The position numbers and the translations under genes were made by a program. Positions 1-5,237 of a stretch of 10,798 nt of DNA are shown here, in pieces; the stretch's first letter is position 1, and the number at the start of each line of letters is the position of its first letter. Source of the stretch: an uncultured Zetaproteobacteria bacterium (GTDB taxonomy: Bacteria; Pseudomonadota; Zetaproteobacteria; Mariprofundales; Mariprofundaceae); assembly GCA_913056285.1 (NCBI GenBank), contig CAJXNE010000058.1, forward strand, positions 1 through 10,798, written 5' to 3'. The notes beneath the pieces were generated by a model that worked only from the letters and a program-made list of their open reading frames with translations, had not been told where the DNA came from and did no database searches.

Positions 1-68
1 TCGGCGCTTAGAGTGTCCGTTTTGGCATCGAAATCGATACTATAAGGCGCATCCGGTTCCCGTAACAT
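1..68 (-). CDS. 5' end of an unidentified gene (partial)
   Basis: An ATG at 68-66 on the minus strand opens a frame that stays open to the window edge. It encodes 22 residues beginning MLREPDAPYS and continuing IDFDAKTDTLSA. An in-frame TAA lies just upstream, so this ATG is the first possible start. It sits 32 bp downstream of the antitoxin stop codon on the same strand, so it could be a third gene of that operon. The peptide is hydrophilic and acidic and reads like real coding sequence, but there is no clear Shine-Dalgarno sequence and no recognisable domain in so short a piece. A chance open frame of this length cannot be excluded. Confidence 0.35.
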   Translation of the reverse strand, partial: MLREPDAPYSIDFDAKTDTLSA

Positions 69-100
69 GTGGTATTACGGTGACAGTTTGCCAAATACAC

Positions 101-487
101 TTAATTCGCCCTTGCAGTAAGGTCGATGGTCGGTGGAATAATCCGATCAAACAGCACTCTGGGAACAAGGGCGCTTTTGCCCCGTAAGCGCTCACCCTCT
201 TCCAGATCCACAAGCCCGAATGAGGCCAGCATTTTCAACCGTTTGGTCAGGTTTCCCTGATCTTCATGGATATTCTGAGCCAGTTCACTGATTGATTTTG
301 GGTGCTGACTGCGAATAGCCGCCAGAAGATTCACATTCTTCTCACTCATCAGCTTCGAAAATTCATCAACACTTCGCACCCATATTTTTGGGTCATTGGC
401 GGATTGTTTAATCCGGCCCGCAGCAATATCAAGCATGCGAGTACGAATCTCCTGATCGCTGGCAACACCAATTCTGATCGATTTCAT
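101..487 (-). CDS. TumA-like antitoxin, winged-helix DNA-binding protein (HVO_A0114 type)
   Basis: A 128-residue protein judged to be the DNA-binding antitoxin of a type II toxin-antitoxin pair. Residues 1-45 carry the N-terminal pattern seen in this group (MKSIRIGVAS, then DPKIWVRSVDEFSKLMS). Residues about 50-98 form a MarR-like winged helix: NLLAAIRSQHPKSISELA, a recognition-helix region near 76-91 (DQGNLTKRLKMLASFG), then a short wing (LVDLEEGER). The C-terminus is short and probably flexible. The start is well supported: AAGGGG at 494-499 lies 6 bp before the ATG, inside the end of the toxin gene, with only 3 bp between the toxin stop and this start. Translational coupling to the toxin is therefore likely. 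In this family the toxin gene usually comes first, as here. Expected roles are toxin neutralisation and repression of the shared promoter. Family assignment is from memory of related sequences, not a search. Confidence 0.82.
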   Translation of the reverse strand: MKSIRIGVASDQEIRTRMLDIAAGRIKQSANDPKIWVRSVDEFSKLMSEKNVNLLAAIRSQHPKSISELAQNIHEDQGNLTKRLKMLASFGLVDLEEGERLRGKSALVPRVLFDRIIPPTIDLTARAN

Positions 488-490
488 GGC

Positions 491-748
491 TCACCCCTTA
501 AAATACGCATCTACCCGTTCGTAGAAATCTGCAACCAGATTCTCGCTCGTGGTGAAGCGATACGGTTTACCCTGCTTTGGAGGATGCTCATGGTCGTAAC
601 CATGAGAGTTATCAAAACCCAGCACTCGATTGCCGTAGGCATCGCATAAAACGATAGCATACGAGACCTTTCCATGCTTCTCCTCCACCCGAAAGCGGCA
701 GGCATACCCATGACCCTCCGGCCCGGCTGAATGTGATATTCCATTCAA
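491..748 (-). CDS. TumE-family toxin (DUF6516-like), start uncertain
   Basis: A small protein of 85 residues from the TTG at 748, recognised as a TumE-type toxin by its C-terminal half. RVLGFDNSHG (41-50) is followed by an Asp/His cluster DHEH (52-55), then KPYRFTTSENLVADF (61-75) and an acidic amphipathic end. Its partner gene 3 bp downstream is a matching antitoxin. The start is a problem. The TTG has no ribosome binding site and no ATG lies in frame. The frame is open upstream to a TAA at 790-788 and would add IDPYRYLLD directly before the TTG-encoded residue, which reads as coding. Either a rare start codon (ATT, CTG, TTG) is used, or an indel has removed the true ATG. The mode of toxicity cannot be told from the sequence. 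Confidence 0.75.
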   Translation of the reverse strand: MNGISHSAGPEGHGYACRFRVEEKHGKVSYAIVLCDAYGNRVLGFDNSHGYDHEHPPKQGKPYRFTTSENLVADFYERVDAYFKG

Positions 749-780
749 ATCCAGCAGGTACCGATATGGATCAATCGACG

Positions 781-804
781 TAATATGTTATCATTGACAT
801 ATTA
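781..804. promoter_or_regulatory. palindromic candidate operator of the toxin-antitoxin operon
   Basis: TAATATGT (781-788) and ACATATTA (797-804) are perfect inverted 8-bp arms with an 8-bp spacer. The site ends 33 bp upstream of the TTG start of the toxin gene. On the minus strand CATAAT at 806-801 is a fair -10 hexamer overlapping one arm, though no good -35 stands at the usual distance. The site lies outside all genes and upstream of a gene pair encoding a winged-helix repressor-like antitoxin, so autoregulation by that protein is the natural inference. Confidence 0.5.
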
Positions 805-879
805 TGCAAGCTTTGATGTGCATCTTTCGTTGTTTGAGTTGAAGAAGCGCCTTCCCGCATTCCCCTCCCTTCGGTAAAA

Positions 880-2730
880 CTATCCCTTGTTGAGCTGCTC
901 CAGATTGCGAACCGCACCCTTGTCAGCACTGGTAGTCAAAGCGGCATAGGCAAGAAGCGCTTTGGACACCACACGATCACGCGCCACCGGTTTCCAGGCA
1001 TCCGCACCTCTGGTTGCCATGGCCGCACGGCGATTTGCCAGTTCGGCATCGGAAACCGCCAGATGAATGCTGCGATTGGGGATATCGATTTCAACCGTAT
1101 CGCCCTCTTCAATCAGGCCAATGGCGCCGCCTTCGGCGGCTTCGGGTGAAGCATGACCAATCGACAGTCCTGAAGTGCCTCCTGAGAAACGACCATCAGT
1201 CAATAGTGCACACGCCTTACCCAGGCCTTTTGATTTCAGATAAGAGGTCGGATAAAGCATTTCCTGCATGCCCGGACCGCCTTTGGGGCCTTCGTAACGG
1301 ATAATCACCACATCGCCGGCAACGACTTTATCATTTAGAATCGCAGACACAGCATCATCCTGTGATTCAAATACGCGCGCGACGCCAGTGAACGTCCAGA
1401 TAGATTCATCTACGCCGGCTGTTTTGACGATGCAGCCGCGCTCGGCAATATTGCCGAACAGAACCGCCAGACCGCCCTCTTTGGAATACGCATGTTCCAC
1501 ATTGCGGATACAACCGTTTTCGCGGTCGGCGTCCAGCGACTTCCAGTGCTCGGACTGCGAAAATGCCTCCAGTGACGGAACGCCACCCGGTGCCGCCAGA
1601 TAGAGCCGTCGTGCCTCATCATTGGCAGAATTGACTACATCCCAGGCATCCGCAGCTTCGCCCAGATTTCCCGCATGCACGCACCCGGCATCAGCATGCA
1701 GGAGCCCCCCACGTTTCAACTCGGCCAGAATACCCATGATGCCGCCTGCACGATGCACATCCTCCAGATGATACTGGGACGATGGCGAAACCTTGCAAAT
1801 ATTGGGAATCTTGCGTGACATGCGGTCGATATCGGCCATGGTGAAATCCACGCCTGCCTCCTGAGCAATAGCCAATAGATGCAGCACCGTATTCGTGCTG
1901 CCCCCCATGGCGATATCCAGCGCAATGGCATTTTCGAAGGCATTGAACGTCGCAATCGAGCGCGGCAGCACCGACTCGTCATCCTGCTCGTAGTAACGTT
2001 TCGCCAGTTCCACGCTTAGTCTGCCAGCCTGTAGGAACAATTCTCTGCGATCAGCATGGGTTGCCACCAGCGAACCGTTGCCAGGAAGTGATAGCCCTAG
2101 CGCCTCGGTGAGGCAGTTCATCGAATTGGCAGTGAACATACCGGAGCAGGAACCACAGGTCGGGCATGCGGAACGCTCAATGGCGGCCACATCTTCATCT
2201 GTCTCGTTCGAATCGGCGGCTTTCACCATAGCGTCCACCAGATCCAGATGCAGTTCACGATTGTTGAGCGTGACCTTGCCCGCCTCCATCGGCCCACCGG
2301 AAACGAATACGGCCGGAATATTCAGCCGCATGGCCGCCATCAGCATACCCGGTGTAATCTTGTCGCAGTTGGAGATGCACACCAGCGCATCAGCGCAATG
2401 GGCATTGGCCATGTATTCCACCGAATCGGCAATCACCTCGCGACTCGGCAACGAGTACAGCATACCGCCATGTCCCATAGCAATACCGTCATCGACGGCT
2501 ATCGTATTAAATTCCTTGGCTACGCCGCCAGCAGCTTCGATTTCACGCGCGACCATCTGCCCCAGATCTTTCAGGTGCACATGGCCGGGCACAAATTGGG
2601 TAAATGAATTCACCACTGCAATAATCGGCTTGTCAAAATCGCCGTCTTTCATGCCGGTAGCACGCCACAATGAGCGAGCGCCGGCCATATTGCGGCCATG
2701 GGTAGTCGTGCGTGAACGATATGCAGGCAT
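880..2730 (-). CDS. ilvD: dihydroxy-acid dehydratase
   Basis: Cytoplasmic Fe-S enzyme that dehydrates 2,3-dihydroxy-isovalerate and 2,3-dihydroxy-3-methylvalerate to the 2-oxo acids, the third common step of valine and isoleucine synthesis and also needed for leucine and pantothenate. The 616 residues match the length of the E. coli enzyme and align with it almost end to end: HGRNMAGARSLWRATGM near 11-27, NSFTQFVPGHVHLKDLG at 41-57, AVDDGIAMGHGG at 78-89, SNCDKITPGM at 120-129 and CPTCGSCSGM at 189-198. C122 and C195 correspond to cluster ligands. D81 and K124 (carbamylated in the family) correspond to Mg2+ ligands. GRFSGGTSGLSIGH near the C-terminus carries the catalytic serine. GGAG at 2737-2740 is 6 bp before the ATG. 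It stands alone, without other ilv genes, divergent from the permease genes. Confidence 0.98.
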   Translation of the reverse strand: MPAYRSRTTTHGRNMAGARSLWRATGMKDGDFDKPIIAVVNSFTQFVPGHVHLKDLGQMVAREIEAAGGVAKEFNTIAVDDGIAMGHGGMLYSLPSREVIADSVEYMANAHCADALVCISNCDKITPGMLMAAMRLNIPAVFVSGGPMEAGKVTLNNRELHLDLVDAMVKAADSNETDEDVAAIERSACPTCGSCSGMFTANSMNCLTEALGLSLPGNGSLVATHADRRELFLQAGRLSVELAKRYYEQDDESVLPRSIATFNAFENAIALDIAMGGSTNTVLHLLAIAQEAGVDFTMADIDRMSRKIPNICKVSPSSQYHLEDVHRAGGIMGILAELKRGGLLHADAGCVHAGNLGEAADAWDVVNSANDEARRLYLAAPGGVPSLEAFSQSEHWKSLDADRENGCIRNVEHAYSKEGGLAVLFGNIAERGCIVKTAGVDESIWTFTGVARVFESQDDAVSAILNDKVVAGDVVIIRYEGPKGGPGMQEMLYPTSYLKSKGLGKACALLTDGRFSGGTSGLSIGHASPEAAEGGAIGLIEEGDTVEIDIPNRSIHLAVSDAELANRRAAMATRGADAWKPVARDRVVSKALLAYAALTTSADKGAVRNLEQLNKG

Positions 2731-2930
2731 AAAAATCTCCGGTTCAGAAATGAAAGCGAAGCGTACCCAGAGTTACGCCCCGATGCACGTGGACGTATAT
2801 CGCCCTGTTTGATCCGTACAGATATTAATGCACCTGATTGCGCACTATCTTTCTTTTTTCAAATGGAATACCTCATGTCCATACTCAAAATCATTATGGT
2901 ATTGGCCGGTGCTCCGGCTAGTGTTGGCAT
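2731..2930. other. divergent intergenic region between ilvD and the permease genes
   Basis: Two hundred bases that must hold the promoters for ilvD (leftward) and probably for the permease genes (rightward). Apart from the ilvD ribosome binding site, a GC-rich hairpin at 2903-2920 and a short frame ending at the permease start, no element stands out. A run of T/C with little G (2846-2862) precedes the short frame. I found no convincing paired -35/-10 hexamers in either direction and no ilv-type leader peptide with clustered Ile/Val/Leu codons upstream of ilvD. Confidence 0.5.
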
Positions 2931-2934
2931 GTGA
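2863..2934 (+). CDS. possible short leader frame ending at the permease start
   Basis: A frame from ATG 2863 (or ATG 2875) encodes a hydrophobic peptide of 23 (or 19) residues ending ILKIIMVLAGAPASVGM. Its TGA at 2932-2934 overlaps the GTG start of the permease gene as GTGA. GGA at 2865-2867 is a weak ribosome binding site for ATG 2875. The permease GTG has no ribosome binding site of its own, so coupling to a short upstream frame would explain its translation. The frame also stays open further upstream, so it may be no more than a chance arrangement. Confidence 0.25.
   Translation: MEYLMSILKIIMVLAGAPASVGM
2903..2920 (+). promoter_or_regulatory. GC-rich hairpin just before the permease start codon
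   Basis: GCCGG (2905-2909) and CCGGC (2914-2918) pair around a TGCT loop, extended by a G-U and a U-A pair to 2903-2920. The hairpin ends 10 bp before the GTG start, next to where a ribosome binding site should be. It lacks a following T-run, so it is not a terminator. It may modulate translation initiation. Confidence 0.35.
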
Positions 2935-3914
2935 CTGCTTATCTATTCAAACGTCTGGCCGGCATGATTCCATTATTGTTCGGCATCACCCTTATTTCTT
3001 TCGGTATGATGCATCTTGCGCCGGGCGAGCCGAGCGTGGTCGGGCAGGAATTTAATCCGAAAGTATCCGCTCAGGATATCGAGCGTTTGCGTTCTTACTA
3101 CGGCCTGGATAAACCATTGTATGAACAATACTGGCGATGGCTACAACGCCTCGCTGTACTCGATTTCGGGCAATCGTTTTCGGCTGACGGACGAGCCGTG
3201 CTGGATAAAATCAGCGAGCGCATTCCAGTCACGCTGTGGATCAATGTGTTGGCCATGCTGTTGATTATCGCCATCGCCATCCCCATTGGCGTGGCCAGCG
3301 CTGTCCGGCGGGATTCGTTGTTTGATAAGGCTATGACGCTATTTGTATTTATCGGTTTCGCCATCCCCTCTTTCTGGCTGGGCTTGTTGCTGATGATCGG
3401 GCTTGGCGTCAATCTGAACTGGCTGCCGATTTCAGGCCTGCACGATTATAGCTGGCAACAAATGAGCTTCTGGCAACAACAGTCCGATATGTTGAAACAT
3501 CTGATATTGCCCGTGTTTGTTTCTGCGATTGGAGGACTTGCCGGCATGAGCCGCTTTATGCGAACAGGCATGCTCGATGTCATTCGCGCCGATTATATTA
3601 CGACGGCGCGAGCTATGGGCGTGACTGAGGGTAGCATCCGTTATCGCCTCGCCCTGAAAAACGCCATGCTGCCCATCATCACCCTGCTCGGCCTTTCTAT
3701 TCCCGGTTTGATTGGCGGTTCGGTGATTGTCGAGCAATTATTTTCGCTGCCCGGTATGGGTTTATTATTTTATGAATCGGTATTGTCGCGCGATTACCCA
3801 TTGGTCATGGGCATCGTGGTGATCGGTGCGGTATTGACCCTGCTGGGCAACCTGGTGGCCGATCTCTCCTATGCCTGGGCTGATCCGCGTATTCGCCATG
3901 GAGGCAAAGGATGA
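2931..3914 (+). CDS. ABC transporter permease, DppB/OppB family
   Basis: Inner-membrane permease (327 residues) of a peptide/nickel-type ABC importer; it forms the membrane channel with the product of the next gene. The N-terminal signature YLFKRLAGMIPLLFGITLIS with HLAPGEP (28-34) is typical of DppB/OppB. Hydrophobic segments lie near 9-27, 100-123, 134-160, 190-207, 248-265 and 290-312. The cytoplasmic EAA loop that docks on the ATPase is at 221-250 (ITTARAMG, then ALKNAMLPI). The end, DLSYAWADPRIR, is also characteristic. The GTG start is chosen because the frame has a TAG at 2919-2921 and the family N-terminus begins here; there is no ribosome binding site. Substrate cannot be named. No binding protein or ATPase gene lies nearby, so the remaining subunits must be encoded elsewhere. 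Confidence 0.93.
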   Translation: MTAYLFKRLAGMIPLLFGITLISFGMMHLAPGEPSVVGQEFNPKVSAQDIERLRSYYGLDKPLYEQYWRWLQRLAVLDFGQSFSADGRAVLDKISERIPVTLWINVLAMLLIIAIAIPIGVASAVRRDSLFDKAMTLFVFIGFAIPSFWLGLLLMIGLGVNLNWLPISGLHDYSWQQMSFWQQQSDMLKHLILPVFVSAIGGLAGMSRFMRTGMLDVIRADYITTARAMGVTEGSIRYRLALKNAMLPIITLLGLSIPGLIGGSVIVEQLFSLPGMGLLFYESVLSRDYPLVMGIVVIGAVLTLLGNLVADLSYAWADPRIRHGGKG

Positions 3915-4744
3915 TGACTGTGACATTGCAAGCCTTACGTCAACATTCGTTAATCCTGATTGGCGGAGCTGTTGTGCTTACAGTGGCGTTACTCGCACTA
4001 CTGGCGCCCTGGATTGCGCCTTACGACCCTACCGATATCGATGTCAGCGTGATTTTAATGCCACCATCATGGCAACACTGGTGTGGTACCGATACGCTGG
4101 GTCGTGATGTGTTTTCGCGTATGTTGTTCGGAGCACGCGTGTCGCTGGCCGTGGGTTTTGTAGCGGTTGGCATCTCCATGCTGATCGGCTTGATGCTGGG
4201 CGCAGTCGCCGGCTATTTCGGAGGTCGCACTGATTCACTGATCATGCGCGCCACCGATATGGTGCTCTGTTTCCCTACCTTTTTCCTGATTCTGGCCGTC
4301 ATCGCCTTTCTGGAACCATCAATCTGGAATATCATGATTGTGATCGGCCTGACCTCATGGATGGGCGTGGCGCGGCTGGTACGAGCTGAATTCCTCAGCC
4401 TAAGCCACCGTGAATTTGTGCTGGCTGCGCATAGTCTGGGGGTAGCGCCCATTCGTATGATGTGGCGCTATCTGTTGCCCAATGCCATGGGGCCGGTGCT
4501 GGTGTCGGCAATTCTGGGTGTTGCAGGAGCCGTATTGGTCGAATCAGGCTTGTCATTCCTCGGCCTCGGCGTGCAACCGCCCGACCCTTCCTGGGGCAAT
4601 ATTCTGACTGATGGTAAAGATAATATTCAAATCGCCTGGTGGATGTCGGTCTATCCCGGCATGGCCATTCTAATCACGGTATTGGGCTATAACCTGCTTG
4701 GCGAAGGGCTGCGGGATTATTTCGATCCCAAGCTGCGATCATAA
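3911..4744 (+). CDS. ABC transporter permease, DppC/OppC family
   Basis: Second membrane subunit (277 residues) of the same importer. Family hallmarks are a first membrane segment at 14-34 followed by APYDP, the motif GTDTLGRDVFSRMLFGAR (59-76), an EAA loop at 167-192 (REFVLAAHSLGV, then WRYLLPNAMG), SFLGLGVQPPDPSWG (215-229) and the C-terminal NLLGEGLRDYFDPKL. The start overlaps the previous stop as ATGA, and GGAGG at 3900-3904 sits 6 bp upstream, so both permeases are translated from one message in matched amounts. A second ATG at 3914 is an equally acceptable start one codon later. The gene ends 34 bp before tadA on the same strand, so tadA may share the transcript although its function is unrelated. 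Confidence 0.93.
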   Translation: MMTVTLQALRQHSLILIGGAVVLTVALLALLAPWIAPYDPTDIDVSVILMPPSWQHWCGTDTLGRDVFSRMLFGARVSLAVGFVAVGISMLIGLMLGAVAGYFGGRTDSLIMRATDMVLCFPTFFLILAVIAFLEPSIWNIMIVIGLTSWMGVARLVRAEFLSLSHREFVLAAHSLGVAPIRMMWRYLLPNAMGPVLVSAILGVAGAVLVESGLSFLGLGVQPPDPSWGNILTDGKDNIQIAWWMSVYPGMAILITVLGYNLLGEGLRDYFDPKLRS

Positions 4745-4769
4745 GCGAAAAGGCACAGGTTTCACCACC

Positions 4770-4773
4770 AGGG
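4770..4773 (+). promoter_or_regulatory. ribosome binding site that fixes the tadA start
   Basis: AGGG at 4770-4773 lies 5 bp before ATG 4779. The frame stays open upstream into the permease gene (to an ATG at 4698), but only the 4779 start has a ribosome binding site and gives the family N-terminus. Confidence 0.6.
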
Positions 4774-4778
4774 TCACG

Positions 4779-5237
4779 ATGAAAGATCAAGCGTATATGC
4801 AGATAGCGCTGGTGCAGGCCAAATTGGCTGCACAGGCCGGAGAAGTACCGGTCGGTGCTGTGCTGATCACTGCAGATGACCAGCAATTTATCAGCCACAA
4901 CGCACCGATTTCACTGCATGACGCCAGCGCCCATGCGGAGATGCGGGTCATTCGGTCAGCCTGCGAAATGGTTGGGAATTACCGACTTACCGGCAGTACG
5001 CTGTATGTGACGCTGGAGCCATGCGCTATGTGTGCCGGGGCCATCGTGCATGCCCGCATTGCTCGGGTGGTATTTGGCGCAAACGATGCCAAAACAGGGG
5101 CTGTGGAATCATTGTATCAGCTATTGTCTGATCAGCGCTTAAATCATCAACCCGAAGTGGTTGGCGGCGTCATGGCGGATGCATCCACCGCATTGCTAAA
5201 ACAGTTTTTCAGAGCCAGGCGATCATCAAGTCGATGA
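4779..5237 (+). CDS. tadA: tRNA-specific adenosine deaminase TadA
   Basis: Zinc enzyme that converts adenosine 34 of tRNA-Arg(ACG) to inosine, letting one tRNA read CGU, CGC and CGA. The 152 residues carry the cytidine/deoxycytidylate deaminase fold: GEVPVGAVLI (21-30), HAE at 52-54 (H52 a zinc ligand, E54 the proton shuttle) and PCAMCAGAI at 81-89 (C82 and C85 the other zinc ligands). NAPISLHDASAHAE and the helix after VFGANDAKTGAVES are typical of TadA rather than of other deaminases. The protein is slightly shorter than the E. coli one. It follows the permease genes by 34 bp. Its last 12 bp overlap the 3' end of the convergent histidine kinase gene, so no terminator separates them. Confidence 0.95.
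   Translation: MKDQAYMQIALVQAKLAAQAGEVPVGAVLITADDQQFISHNAPISLHDASAHAEMRVIRSACEMVGNYRLTGSTLYVTLEPCAMCAGAIVHARIARVVFGANDAKTGAVESLYQLLSDQRLNHQPEVVGGVMADASTALLKQFFRARRSSSR

Noticed and set aside
60..80. Inverted repeat CCGTAA/TTACGG as a terminator after the antitoxin gene
   Set aside because: The stem is only 6 bp with a 9-base loop and no T-run in either direction, and it overlaps a possible gene start.
794..799. A consensus -35 hexamer TTGACA on the plus strand
   Set aside because: No -10 hexamer stands 16-18 bp downstream and there is no plus-strand gene there; it is part of the palindrome region.
841..879. Terminator of ilvD
   Set aside because: The purine-rich stretch after the ilvD stop does not form a clear GC-rich stem followed by T residues.
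2078..2812. A 244-codon plus-strand open frame opposite ilvD
   Set aside because: ilvD is certain on the minus strand. The antisense product has low-complexity composition and no domain signature.
4698..4778. An upstream start for tadA inside the permease gene
   Set aside because: It would add 27 residues overlapping the permease. Only ATG 4779 has a ribosome binding site and a TadA-like N-terminus.
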